A stretch of DNA of 64,000 nucleotides from Locusta migratoria (taxonomy: Eukaryota > Arthropoda > Insecta > Orthoptera > Acrididae): positions 210,230,333 to 210,294,332 of the forward strand of contig CM048755.1 in the NCBI GenBank assembly GCA_026315105.1. Direction: 5' to 3'. This document shows, in pieces, positions 42,301 to 53,453 of this stretch; position 1 is the first letter of the stretch, and every line of letters begins with the position of its first letter. A program made the position numbers and the translations under genes. The notes beneath the pieces are model-generated. The model was not told where the DNA came from. It ran no database searches and worked only from the letters and a program-made list of their open reading frames with translations.

Positions 42301-43079
42301 TTCATTTTTCTATTTATGAAAAAATGAGATTGTTAAAAAAATTATATACAAAAATGAACATGGAAATTTTCAAAACCTTCTCCATGAAAATATACGTACA
42401 TAAGACAACTTTCATGGTAACTTCATCAATATCGGAATGAAACCATGGATTTTGTCGAATTCCGTTAGGTAAAGTACCCTCCGCCATGCTCCACACATCC
42501 TGGTCTAAAGGTCGAGTGTGCAAAACTTCATCACAATCTCAGCAAAACTATTGATTTTGTCAAAATCCGTCAGTAAAATACAATTTTATGTCAATCCATT
42601 CATTTTAAGTTACCTCGAAATGCGAAAAACCGCAACCAAATTTACGCATTTCATTTAAGAAGTCCGCTGTGCCTGTGTAATACTTTTATTTATAAAAGTC
42701 GCTACCAGCTTTGCGTCGATGTAATCTTCCAGGGATCAGTATGAATTAATAAAATGAAGAGGTTTTCCAAAGAATTTTCTTTACAATGCTGAATAGAATA
42801 AAATTAATTTTAAAAGAACGTGAAATCGTATGATAAAGCCGTAGTAAGAACGATCACAAAGATTTTCTGTAGAATATCATTACCATGTGCAAATTTTCCT
42901 TTAGCCTCTCTCCGGCGTTCACGTCAGTTGTTTAAATATGCAGCCAGAGCGAACTTCATTTAAAACATTAATTTCAGAGCATTTAATTCATTTTCATTGT
43001 TTATGAAAGGGGTTATTTAATCATTTTATTTGTTAATTATATTCAGGAATAACACTTCCGAGGTAATGAAGTAATTATT
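42301..43079. other. Unassigned sequence
   Basis: No gene or family is recognised. Confidence 0.4.
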
Positions 43080-43104
43080 GAGTTAACATAGTACCCGTTG
43101 TTGT

Positions 43105-43378
43105 TGTGGTCTTCGTCCGGAGATTGGTTTGGTGCAGCTCTCCACCCTACTCTATCCTGAGCAAGCCTCTTAATCTCCTCATAAGAACGGCAACCCACAT
43201 TCATTTGAACTTGATTACTGTACTTGTCTCCCTGTCTCCCTCTGCGATTTTTGCCCCACACACTTCCCTCCAGTGCTAAATTCACGATCCCTTTATATTT
43301 GAGATTGTGTCCTACCAAACGATGCCTTCTTTTAGTCATGGTATGCCAGAAATTCCTTTTCTCCCTAATTCTCTTCAT
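43105..43378 (-). pseudogene. LINE-D C-terminal domain
   Basis: Frame: MKRIREKRNFWHTMTKRRHR, LVGHNLKYKGIVNLALEGSV, WGKNRRGRQGDKYSNQVQMN, YEEIKRLAQDRVGWRAAPNQ. It corresponds block by block to 22756-22995. It continues on the far side of the SINE in LINE-D sequence. Confidence 0.8.
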
Positions 43379-43391
43379 TAGTTCGAGATCT

Positions 43392-43593
43392 CAAAAAATG
43401 TTCAAATATTTGTTACGCTTAAGGGACTTAACTGCGGGGTCATCAGTCCCTAAACTTACAAACTACTTATGAACTTCCTTACTCTAAAGACGGCACAAAC
43501 ATCCATGCCCGAGGGGGGATTCGAACCCCCGAACGTAGCGGCCGTGCAGACTGTGACTGGCGCGCCGCAGACCCCTCGGCCACTGTGGCCGGC
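43392..43593 (-). mobile_element. SINE-1 (variant head) in LINE-D
   Basis: A perfect 12-bp duplication AGTTCGAGATCT lies at 43380-43391 and 43594-43605. The head differs from most copies (CTGGCGCGCCGCAGACC) and matches the copy at 45.8 kb, so these two form a subfamily. Confidence 0.95.
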
Positions 43594-43662
43594 AGTTCGA
43601 GATCTACCCAGCTACGTTTTAGCATTCGTTTGTAGCACAACATCTCAAAAGTTTCTATCTTT

Positions 43663-43984
43663 CGAAAATTTTTGGAAACATATTTTGGGAAAACAGCAAT
43701 CTATGTATAGTATTTACAAATAAAAACAGTCACAAATTCCAAAAATTATCATTTATACAAAAATGATGACCGGTTTCGGCCTGTTTACAGGGCCATCTTC
43801 AGACCCATGTGACGTAGGCTTGACGTCCACGGAGCAGGTGCTTGTCCCATTCGGTAACTGCTGAGACAAGCGTCTGCTACGTCACATGGATCTGAAGATG
43901 GCCCTGTAAACAGCCCGAAACCAGTTATCATTTTTGTATAAATAATAGTTTATTTTGCGATTTGTGACTGTTTTTATTTATAAA
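43663..43984. mobile_element. Palindromic element with two hammerhead-like cores
   Basis: A 322-bp insertion with an 11-bp duplication TTTCTATCTTT (43652-43662 and 43985-43995) in LINE-D. Its ends AAATAAAAACAGTCACAAAT are inverted. Minus core: CTGAAGA (43803-43797), hairpin arms GGC.CTG/CAGGCC, GAAA (43777-43774), ACCGGT then C. Plus core: CTGAAGA (43892-43898), hairpin, GAAA (43917-43920), CCAGTT. Both have one extra U between the CUGAAGA and the hairpin relative to a textbook hammerhead. Confidence 0.75.
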
Positions 43985-44515
43985 TTTCTATCTTTTTCCT
44001 GTCTGAGATGTTTATCGTCTATGTTTCACTCATGTACAAGCCAACACACAACACGACACAACACGAATGCATTCAGTAAACACCTCCGGACACTTAAATT
44101 AATATTCGATGTTAGCAAATTTAGTTTTTTAAAGAAATGTTTGTCTTACCATTGACATTCTATATGGTATATCATATGTCCTGTGACCATCGTATGTTTT
44201 TTTGCTGCCCTAGTAACAAAATTTATTTACCACCTTTATTGTTTCGTTAACTAATCTAATTCCTTCAGCATCCCCCGATTTTCTTAGACTACGTTCCATT
44301 ACCCTTGTTTTGCTCCTGTTAATGATCATCTCATACGCTCCTTTCAAGACATTGTCCATTCCGTTCAGTTGCTCTTCAAGTTCCCTTTGTTCACTCTGCC
44401 ATAATCACAATGTCATCTGCAAATAGCAAGGTTTATTTCTTCACCCTAAACTTTAATTCCTTCTCCAAATTTATCCTTGCTTTCCTTCACAGCTTGAACA
44501 AAAATTAAATACGTT

Positions 44516-45781
44516 CTACCATGACTATTGCAGTGCTTTTATTTTGCATGTATACTAGGCTATACATGACTACGTGTGTTCATAATAATCATAATTATTA
44601 CTGCCTTTTTCAAGATGTGATTAGAATTGAGTATTGCAGTGTACTTCAAACTATACTGCAAACAATCAGGTTCGTTTCTTCCGGAATCAGCAAAACGTCT
44701 CCAAAGCTCGGAAGTCCTTGACAAATAAAAAGTCAAATTGATGTAATTTCTACACTTGCGTAAAGTTTTAATTGATCTGCAATAATTTTACATTTACAAA
44801 GCCCCTTCTTGAGCTGTCATCAGCGCCATGCATCCCCTGTATGACTACAGGCCGCACATATGCTACTCCACGGGAGCGTCCCTGGCCAGTCTGGTGTGGT
44901 CGCTACAAATCACGTGGTAACAGCTGTACTTCCACCACCTGCTGCTCACCACACGTCTACGCCGCGGCTTCACTTACATTAATTTATATAATTAATCCTC
45001 TACCGTGATTTAGTTACCCTCCTCTTTCTTCCAAAATAAATCTCCTGGAACCTCCCCAACCCTTTTGTTTTAACTTACACCACAGTGATTTATCTTCTGC
45101 GATGCTATACAATGCTCCGCAGCCTGTTTCAGCTCGCCCGTATTTCATTTTCCGTATCTGAAATTTCGCAGGGAGAAGAGATCTTTTAGCTTCTCAACAG
45201 AATTAGCGCAACGTTAAGCACTTGTTCATTAAAGTGAGAGTGTGATGACTTATTGAGGATAAAAAAATCCATAATTTAATGATTAATTGCTAACAATTAA
45301 CATGAAATTAATGCACTGCAGTTCGTGTTTAGTATGTGAGGCACTAAGTATAAATACTAAACAACTGATGATAATCATAACGTTCTCCAAAACCCTTACT
45401 GCAGAATTCATCATAAACTATTGCTGTAATAATGACGGTGAAGTGGTGCTATGGTAGATATTTTTTTAATACTGGCGCTCTAAAATTTCACAAAGCTAAT
45501 GTATAAAAAGCGTTATACATTTATCCTAGGCATGTAGAGACTTCCTTTCTCGACATAACCCATACCATACAAACACCGTTAATGAAATGTGGTAATCAGT
45601 ACTCACGATTCATCAGTAGCCGCAAACAGTATAAACCCAATGTGCACAGTTTCATTCAAATCTATAACCCATGATTCCATCAAAAGTCTTCCGATCATCA
45701 ATAAAATCATTACAGTGCTACTCCCATGAGGACAGATATATTTTCAGCAACGAACGATTGTGCACAACAGACTCCGAGGGT
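44516..45781. other. Unassigned sequence
   Basis: Short ORFs, no motif, no recognised repeat. Confidence 0.4.
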
Positions 45782-45795
45782 CTTAACTGCAATAG

Positions 45796-45993
45796 TTCAA
45801 ATTCAAATGTTTATAGACCTTATGGGACTTAACTACGGGGTCATCAGTCCCTAAACTAACAAACTACTTATGAACTAGCTTACACTAAAGACGGCACAAA
45901 CATCAATGCCCGAGGGGGGATTCGAACCCCCGACCGCAGCGGCCGTGCAGACCGTGACTGGCACGCCGCAGACCACTCGGCCACTGCGGCTAG
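45796..45993 (-). mobile_element. SINE-1 (variant head)
   Basis: A 14-bp duplication, CTTAACTGCAATAG (45782-45795) and CTTAACTGTAATAG (45994-46007), has one difference. Same subfamily as 43.4 kb (GCACGCCGCAGACC). Confidence 0.93.
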
Positions 45994-46007
45994 CTTAACT
46001 GTAATAG

Positions 46008-46433
46008 TAGGGCCTACATATCGTATGTACCTGATGTAAGATGTTTACCAGAAGAGGGCCTTTAGCGCGATTCTGTCGGCGTAGAGCAGAGTTGTCTCAC
46101 ACAAGTATCTCGAAAGTCGGCCACACGGAAATGTAAACTTCGACTTAACCTGAATCCCCCCTTCGCTGATAGTCTGAACACACGCTACGATCTTTTTCGT
46201 AACGTTACCCTTCTCTGTTCGTATCGTGGTGTCCGTATAATCTGCTCATCTCTTTAAACAACATGAACCGTTGACCAGGTAAATACCACAACTGTATCGC
46301 AATCAATTAAATTAAATGTCGTTCATTAGAGTAGAGACAGCGGTAATGACATATTTTATAAAGTTACTAATTACTTAATAAAACCATAAATATGTATCCA
46401 CTGATGTACCTACTTTTGTCAACAACATCTAAT
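46008..46433. other. Unassigned sequence
   Basis: Nothing recognised. Confidence 0.4.
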
Positions 46434-47215
46434 TTGTTGTGGTCTTCAATCTAAAGATGGGTTTTATGCAGCTCTCCACGCTTTCTTCATCTCTCGGTGT
46501 CCCTCTGCGATTTTATTCCCTCACTCCCCGCCACTTCCTTCCAATTCTGAATTAATAATTCCTTTATGTCTCAGAACGACTCCTAATCGATCCCTTCCTT
46601 TATTCAAAATACAAGTATGCCAGGAATTTATTTTCGACACATCTCTGCTTTGTATCTCCTCATTATTTGCGCGCTCTACCCATCTAATCTTCAGCGTTCT
46701 CCTGTAGGACGAAATTCCTAAAGCTGCTATCATTTTTCTGTCTGAATAGTTTATCGTCCACGTTACACTTCCGTATAATGCTACATTCCAGACAAATGCT
46801 TTCGGAAAGACTTCCAAACACTTAATATTCGATATCAACACATTTCTGTTCTTGAGAAATGGTATTCTTCCCAAAGTTGTTCTGAATCTTATATCTTCTC
46901 TACTTAGGCCATCAGGAGTTATTTTTCTACCTCATTAACAAAATTTATCTACGGCTTTTATTGTCTGGTTGTCCTAATCTGATTTCTTCAGCATCACCAG
47001 ATTTTCTTGGACTACGTTCTATTACCCTTGTTTTGTTCTTGTTAATGTTCATCTTATACTCTCGTTTCAAGACACTGTCCATTCTGTTCAATTGCTCTTC
47101 TAGGTCATTTGCTGTCTCTGACAAAATTACAATGTCATCGGCAACTGCAAACTTTATTTTCTTCGTCTCATTTAGTTGATAAAATTTATACGAATTTGTT
47201 AAAAAAATTGTGTTT
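46434..47215 (-). pseudogene. LINE-D RT palm and C-terminal part
   Basis: From about 47160 downward: KFAVADDIVILSETANDLEE, QLNRMDSVLKREYKMNINKN, RSPRKSGDAEEIRLGQ, then WNVALYGSVTWTINYSDRKM, GISSYRRTLKIRWVERANNE, DRLGVVLRHKGIINSELEGS. The catalytic box is V-A-D-D, with the aromatic residue replaced but both Asp kept. It ends in the same TTGTTGTGGTCTTC 3' terminus as the 43-kb copy. At least two frames are used. Confidence 0.85.
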
Positions 47216-47399
47216 AAATCATCGAAAATGAAAAATATACATAATAGCATTTACTGTGACACTGTCAAACACCACATACTATATTTATGAGGCAAGCTAA
47301 GTGCCAATTATTTGTTTGTTACCTGTCAATTACAATTTTTGGAATTGGAAACACTTGCATTTTAAATTATCCACATTTTAAGAAAATCTTGGGAATAAC

Positions 47400-47475
47400 A
47401 CAGTCTGGACGTCTTATTAAAATTTATTCCTTTCTTACGCCGTTTTGGTAACGTCGCCATCATCAGATATCTGCA
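47400..47475 (-). other. Hammerhead-like motif, decayed
   Basis: On minus: a perfect CTGATGA (47466-47460), then TGGCGACGTTACCA and AAAAC where the other copies have GAAAC. An apparent copy of the same motif class without visible terminal arms. Confidence 0.4.
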
Positions 47476-47479
47476 GTTA

Positions 47480-47878
47480 AGGTTAGGAGGGACTGTAGCC
47501 ACATGTGAGTTGTCAGAGCAGCTGTCACCCGTGGGAGCCAGGTACTATCCCAGATACTGCCACTATTTTTTTCATACGTCGGAGGGCGGGAACTAAATGT
47601 TCTCAGCCTCGTCGTGCCAAATGAGGAAGTACTCGACTGATTAGTGACGCTTCCAAAGTTGCGAAACCAGAGAACCACCGCGAAAACAATGTGCTGCTCA
47701 CATATATGGCCCTCCATACCTCCATCGGCAGGGGATGACACGGAGATCAATGGAGCTGAATTGTTCCGTCTACTGACAGAACACGAATCTGGAAGCTGGT
47801 GATAATTGTTAGTTGACTCCGCGATTAGGCGTACGTTTTAATAGTGACACCGAACCTTGTTTTGTAAATTGAAAATCT
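47480..47878. other. Unassigned sequence
   Basis: A 95-codon minus ORF (47463-47750) has no motif. Confidence 0.4.
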
Positions 47879-47879
47879 A

Positions 47880-48105
47880 ACGAAGCGGTGCTGTGATTAG
47901 GACACTGGCGTCCTTTCAGGACAACGATGGTTCAAATCCGTGACCAGTCATTCAGATTTTGGTGTTCCGTTGCTTCTTTAAATCACTCCAGCTAAATTCC
48001 GCGATGTTTCCTTCGAGAGGGCAAGGCCAGTTTCCTTCCCCATCCTTGAAACACTCCGAGAGTGTGCTGCGTCTCTAATGACCTCGGTGTCGACAATAAG
48101 TTACA
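47880..48105 (+). mobile_element. SINE-3 copy
   Basis: B box GGTTCAAATCC near 47931, CCAGCTAAATTCCGCGATG body, and CTCTAATGACCTCGGTGTCG near the end, colinear with 134-358. Confidence 0.75.
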
Positions 48106-48259
48106 CTGTAAGTTTCCTCTGATGTTTGGCTCTCGAGGTTTCAGTCGGGAGGCAATGTTAAAATTCGCGAGCGTATGAGGAATATCGTACTCCTCATCTT
48201 CTCGAGAAGTTTCGAGATGGTTACGCGGATGCAGAGGCGTAACTGAAGAGTATTCCTTC

Positions 48260-48740
48260 ATCTGCTATGTCTGTATCCGCAAGTTATCCCATGATGTGTG
48301 GCGGAGGGTACTTTGTGTAATAGTGTCACTTCTTCCTCTGGTTCGCGGGAAAAACGACTACCGGTAAGCTCCGAATGGGCTCTAATTTTATTCCCGTGAT
48401 CTTTTCGAAAGATATATGTAGGTTACAGCAAGAGATGTCGCTTCAAGAAACGGACGTTCTCGGAACTCTGACAGTAGCGCATATCGCGATACAGAAATTC
48501 TCTCGTGCTGCGTCTGCCACTGGAGTCGGCGATTGTTTCCGTGACGCTTGCTCATTAAACTTGTATCGAGGCGTTTTGCTTTTTGCTAAATCTCTTCTAC
48601 ATCATTTCCACCTGATACGGATTCCATACTAACGAGCAATATTCAAGTACTAGTCTAACGTATTATTAAGCTACTTCCTTTGGTGATGGTCAGTACTTCC
48701 TGGAGATTCTTTAAGTGAATCTCAGACCATCATCTGACTT
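48260..48740. repeat. LINE-B-like 3' end plus R2 repeat
   Basis: GTGTGGCGGAGGGTAC and TTCGCGGGAAAAACG (48297-48360) parallel the LINE-B 3' end (GGTGGCAGAGGGTACATCG near 30802, minus orientation). AACGAGCAATATTCAAG to GACTTACCCA parallels R2 at 30.6 kb. Confidence 0.5.
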
Positions 48741-49123
48741 ACCCAGTGGCGGCTGGTGCTTCAGATGACTGGGGGTTCACTTCTTTCAGTGGCGGATCCA
48801 CGAACTACAAAGAGACAATTTAACGCAATATTTACCCTCAAAATCGCCACACATTCGTAAAAAAATTTCTAGAATATTTTATTTGCTCTTAACTTCTTGA
48901 AAGAAAATAGAATTTATCCATAAATGAAGAAATTATTTTCGTAGCGTTGCTTTAATTTAAACATTTTCAAATTAAACTGCAAAATATGTGACGTCATACC
49001 AAGGGAGAAGTCACGCAAATGTGACCACCTACGACAAGGAGAGGGAGGGGGGACTAAAATCGCGAAATTCGTGTGACATAATACATGGATGGCACCATTT
49101 AGGAAAATGTCTTCTTGTGGTAG
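48741..49123. other. Unassigned sequence
   Basis: Begins with CAGTGGCGGCTGGTGC, which resembles hAT-type transposon ends, but I find no matching right end. Confidence 0.35.
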
Positions 49124-49134
49124 TGTTCAAGTCA

Positions 49135-49338
49135 GCCGGCCGCGGTGGCCGAGGGGACTGAGGCGCTCCAGTCACGGTCTGCACGGCCACTACGGTCGGG
49201 GGTTCGAATCCCCCCTCGGGCATGGATAATTGTGCCGTCCTTAGTGTTAGCTAGTTCATAAGTAGTTTGTACGTTTAGGGACTGATGACCCCGTAGTTAA
49301 GTCCCATAAGCTCTACAAACATTTGAACATTTGATTTT
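49135..49338 (+). mobile_element. SINE-1 copy
   Basis: An 11-bp duplication TGTTCAAGTCA lies at 49124-49134 and 49339-49349. Confidence 0.95.
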
Positions 49339-49349
49339 TGTTCAAGTCA

Positions 49350-50640
49350 TAGGCTTCATAAACGATACTTACTTTCTTTCAGGAAAAGAGGTACGAGTAA
49401 AATAAATAAAAATCATTAACCGACAATATTTCGCAGAGAATTGAAAAAATAATATCTAGCAGCACTGTTTCCTAAGATCATCAGCTTATGAGCCTTAGAT
49501 AGCGACGTCTTTCAGCAGTGTAAGTGACTGGTGAGGAAAGCCTCTTACAGCTCGTCGGGGAAGTTGGGCAGTGATGGGACACGTGTGCCGCCTCTGCTGC
49601 CCCACTACAGCTGGGAGCGCAGCAGCTGGCCCAATGCCCAGCTCTGCTCTGCAGCGACGCTCCACTATAATCCCGTACTAACTCGCCGATCATAAAAATG
49701 TCAAATTTCGTATTTACATAGTGTTTACCCTGCAATAGAAGGAAAAATTCTAACATCACTAAATATCTAGCTGGCTTTCGAACCTTCAGAAAGCTAGCGG
49801 AATTGTATCTTCTCACTTTATTTTAGTTGGATTGTGATGGTAATGGTCTTGCAGTAAAGCACTGCCATCGCATGTGAGAGGTCCTAGGTTCCATAGTTGG
49901 GTACACATTATTATTTTAGAATAAATAAATAAATGTAGATAGAAATTACTAATTTTACAACAAAAATTATTTAAAAAGTATGAATTTCTTGTAACATCAT
50001 GTAAAGATACTTGGGTAAAGATACTGGAGTAAAGTGTTTTTCTTTTAAATTTTACATTTTATCCTAGCCTACACCTCTCTATGGCGTAAGGAGTCGTCAG
50101 AAATGATATTTGGCAACTGATTAGAGACTGAAGAATGAAGTAAATATTTGGCTATTTATTTTCGAACACGTGGCGATTTCCGAGCGTGTGGTTACTTGAC
50201 AAGATATGCAACAGTTAATAATAAAATACTGATCTATAAGCAAACCACTGCAGTTGGCTTCTCATATGGGCGAAGTCCCTGAACCAAGAAAATTGACGCA
50301 GATGAACACTTCTGTATCTGAGAAGTGATAAATGGAACTAGCAGCAAAGGCATCTAGCTCTAGCTTGTCAATGGTACTTTGTTATTCTTTATGAATTTCT
50401 TATTATTGTAAAGTATATGGTTAGGCAGGAATACAAGTTTGTGGACAGGCACCTAATATTAGAGCTTAAATTACCACGAGTGACACCAGCAGCAATAATA
50501 TATGTAACTTATGAGTGTATTTCAATCTTCTGTGATTACATTAGATTACATAATGGAATATAAATTGTTGTAATGCCATTATGTCGATCTGCAATTGTCA
50601 GATGATTATAATTATTCATATGCTGGAATACGAAAGGAAA
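49350..50640. other. Unassigned sequence
   Basis: A weak tRNA-like stretch near 49840-49910 (TAATGGTCTTGCAGTAAAGC ... GGTCCTAGGTTCC) could be a SINE relic. Otherwise nothing is seen. Confidence 0.4.
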
Positions 50641-50835
50641 TGCCTAGTAGTTGTACAGCGTACCCTCCGCCACGCACCTTACGGTGGATTGCGATGTATG
50701 TTGAGGTAGGATCTCAAAAAGGGCCCGTGAATGTGTAAAAAATTATGAAGATGATGCCTTCATGACAGAAGGAACAGAACGGAACATAATTATTCTATAT
50801 GAGGAAAATTTATCTTATGAAATACTCACGTGAGT

Positions 50836-51172
50836 TTTGGCTTAGTCAATGGTTCTATCGGAATCTTACAAGAAGTACTGTTTCTTCCTGAAAATACAAA
50901 ACAATAATCAATAACACGAAAAGATATTGCATTTAATGATGAATATCTTTACGAGCTACGTCCAGTCAACACTAAATTTGAATTTATTAACAGAGCATAT
51001 TTTCATCGCGAACAGTTTCCAATATGTATAGAGTATGCTATTACCATACACAGAATTCAGGGACTAAGTGTAAACAATATACTGATGGACAGTGGTTCTT
51101 TATAGTTCACATGCAGACAAGCATTCAATAGTGATAAGTCTGGGCGGATTACATCTTGTTTAGTGTCGACTT
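50836..51172 (+). pseudogene. PIF1-like helicase C-terminal relic (Helitron type?)
   Basis: One frame with two stops gives FGLVNGSIGILQEVLFLPEN, YLYELRPVNTKFEFINRAYF, REQFPICIEYAITIHRIQGL, SVNNILMDSGSL and CRQAFN. This follows the last motifs of PIF1/Helitron helicases: GLVNGxxG, QFPLxLAYAITIHKSQGLT (the Lys is Arg here), and GQAYVALSR-like, decayed to CRQAFNSDKS. It stops against the LTR. Helitron origin is likely because such helicases are their commonest source in insect repeats, but Rep motifs are not present. Confidence 0.7.
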
Positions 51173-51179
51173 CAGTAAT

Positions 51180-51545
51180 ATTGCCGCAAGACCCAAAGTT
51201 AACCTACTGCCGGCGTGGCGAAGGGATAGCGTCACCAATTGCGTTGCTGAAGGTCGCCGGTTCAATCCCGTCCACCGGTAAAAATTTCTTTCTTTGTAAC
51301 TATCGTTCCCATAATGTCCCACATGTTTCTTATGTTCACTTGTAATTTCTACATGTTTCTTACTTTAACTATTGTAATTTCTGGTACATTCGGTCTGTCT
51401 ATAAATAGCAGAGCACTATGCCGGAGAGGCATCAGTGCTGCGTGTATGTTTCAGTTCTTAATAAACTTGCTTTGAGTATAAGTGCTGTGTTCAGTTAACA
51501 ACCTTGCCTTCGAAGTCAAGCCTGCTTCCATTTCAACGCGACATT
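51180..51545 (+). mobile_element. LTR of a Ty3-type retrotransposon
   Basis: This matches, in opposite orientation, 56872-57397. It starts around ATTGCCGCAAGACCC and ends around TTTCAACGCGACA. Inside are a TATA-like CTATAAATAG (51400-51409), a polyadenylation-type AATAAA (about 51460) and, near the start, a tRNA-like block with GGTTCAATCCCG. A purine-rich GGTGGAGGCGCCGGGT follows, a plausible primer-binding region. Confidence 0.75.
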
Positions 51546-52580
51546 TTTTGGTGGAGGCGCCGGGTACCCTGTGCAACAGCTGCATTACCGTGGCTCCGAT
51601 TAGGCAACGTAAAAGCCGTCGCTTACACGGGCTAGAATCGGAATACAAGGGATATACCCAGTACATTCTTCCGAAAATCCGTATCATCAGAAGAACACTA
51701 GACACGAAACAAGCGGTAAGCCAGCTGCACATCAGACACTCGTCGGTGTTCTCTGGAGACGCTGGACAGGACCCAAACAAATGGTTAAAGGGCTCGACCG
51801 AGTTGGCAAGTATACAGGTGGGATCATACAATGTGCTTGGCCAACGTTTATTTCTACCTGGACGGAACAGTCCGGCAATGGTCTGAAAACAACGAAGAGT
51901 AGTACAATGACTGACACAGTCATACATACAGAATGTTTTGGCCCTGTGTAACATAGTCAATCCGAATATGACTGAGGCTACAAAATCACGCACCTGATGA
52001 AGGGTGTTGCAGAGGACATGTACAAAGCTCTTCTTATAAAAGACGTCGCTACGACGGAAGAGATCATCAAGTAGTGCCAGCGTATTGAAGAGATGCAACA
52101 AAGGAGGTTGGACGAAAGAAGTATGACATACTCCCCAATGTAGTCCCTAAGGCCGTTGTGGAAGACCAGCATGACTTCGCTTCTCTGCGATGACTTACGC
52201 TGCATCCGCCAAACGGCAGCCTATGAACCGGCCGACGCGGTCACAACTAACTCCCCCGGCAACTATGACGCCCCGCAGAAGAACATACGTCTGGAGGACA
52301 GAATACAACACATCACTGTGTTTCCACTGTGGGCGCCCTGGACATGTCGTACGCTATTACTGAGAGAGAAGGCGAGTATTCGATGATAATTTTGCCGCAA
52401 GACGTCAGCCATCAGAACAGTTCTATTCCAGGCAATCACCTGCTGATGAGTTCAGTCGACCTATGGTAAGAAGCCCATCGCCTTCCCCTGGACGAGATCG
52501 CTCCCCGACGCGCCGCAGCCGTTCACCGTCGCCGTACAGAGGTACCAGCCGCTCCCCTAGCCGCCGCGCCCAGGAAAACT
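51546..52580 (+). pseudogene. Ty3-type gag relic
   Basis: Broken frames show VFSGDAGQDPNKWLKGS (gag-like), a second frame with a W-containing helix region near 51830-51900, and a single zinc knuckle near 52318 reading CFHCGRPGHVVRYY: the fourth ligand Cys is Tyr and a stop follows. An Arg/Ser-rich tail (RSPSPSPGRDRSP) follows. Gag would package RNA in a particle; this copy cannot. Confidence 0.7.
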
Positions 52581-52609
52581 AAGCGAGACGACCATCTACA
52601 GAGGTGAGT

Positions 52610-53010
52610 CCTCCGCAGATGAAAATCCTCCATGGACGACAGTCGCTGAGATGTCGGGAAATCTCATCGACATCATAATCGACGACCAACCTGTCCGGTA
52701 ACTGGTTAATTCAGGAGCTTCTTTCTCTATATTGTCGGATAATTACCGCCGCACACTAAAGAAGACAGTGTTCTGTGATACGGGGGCAATTGTGCTGAAG
52801 GTCGCAAATAGAAAGTACGTCTAGCCCGCAGGAACTTGTTGTGTCGCAAGAATAATCATCAACAACAGGACCCAGCCGTTTTAATTTGTCGTTTTAACAG
52901 AATGTAGTCATAATGTCATCCTCGGATGGGACTTCCTTCAGGCATCCCAAGCTATCATTGCTGTGGAAGATCTGAGCTGTAAATTGAGGAAGTACAGGGA
53001 GTACACCAAG
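52610..53010 (+). pseudogene. Ty3-type aspartic protease relic
   Basis: The text shows LVNSGASFSILSDNYR where the family has (L/I)VDSGAS, so the catalytic Asp is Asn, with a stop just before. Then come RIIINN and HNVILGWDFLQASQAI, the conserved ILGxDFL flap-side block. No RT or integrase follows. Confidence 0.7.
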
Positions 53011-53066
53011 GAACCGAGAATCGACCCCTGTTGCATGAAGTCAAAGGCCTGGAAAGTCGGGTAATA

Positions 53067-53342
53067 CTATTTCAAGGTATTCCCTAGTTTCCAGCGTTCT
53101 CTAATCGGCAGCTCTGTCAGATGCAGCATCCGGTGGGAAGTGGAGTGGCCGATCATATAACAAAACTGCTCGTCTGGAATGAGACTATCTTTAACGTCCT
53201 GTTGTATGAGACCCGTTGCGTATGAAACTAACGTAGTGTATACCCCAGATCTAAGTACATGGCTAAAATTATTGGACAGAGGACCACGAACCGCAAATGA
53301 AATGTTGTGCAGCAGTTGATATTTGAACTCATCACTGCCCAT
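53067..53342 (-). mobile_element. Jockey-type LINE RT fragment
   Basis: A 92-codon minus frame ends with LIPDEQFCYMIGHSTSHRML, HLTELPIRERWKLGN. Jockey-type RTs have IPxxQFGFRxxHSTxHQLLRLTE here. It is the only copy of this family I see in the window. Confidence 0.65.
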
Positions 53343-53453
53343 CTTCCTGCTGGTGTTTGAGAACTGCTATGCGACTTCTTTCTCTGTGAAGGGTTAGATT
53401 ACGTCGTTCTCTGTCCAGGTTGTCAGGAAAGTTGGCAGCTCCTCTTCAACTCG

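Larger units (their letters stand above)
43080..44515 (-). mobile_element. LINE-D copy with two insertions
   Basis: Minus strand. The 3' end TTGTTGTGGTCTTC is at about 43096. C-terminal coding is at 43105-43380, then SINE-1, then a palindromic element (43663-43984), then the RT with LLFADDIVIMAE near 44400-44430 and RSLRKSGDAEGIRL-type text near 44290. The FADD box is intact. Confidence 0.85.

Noticed and set aside
51451..52101. 216-codon minus ORF
   Set aside because: It is the opposite strand of the LTR end and gag relic; no motif.
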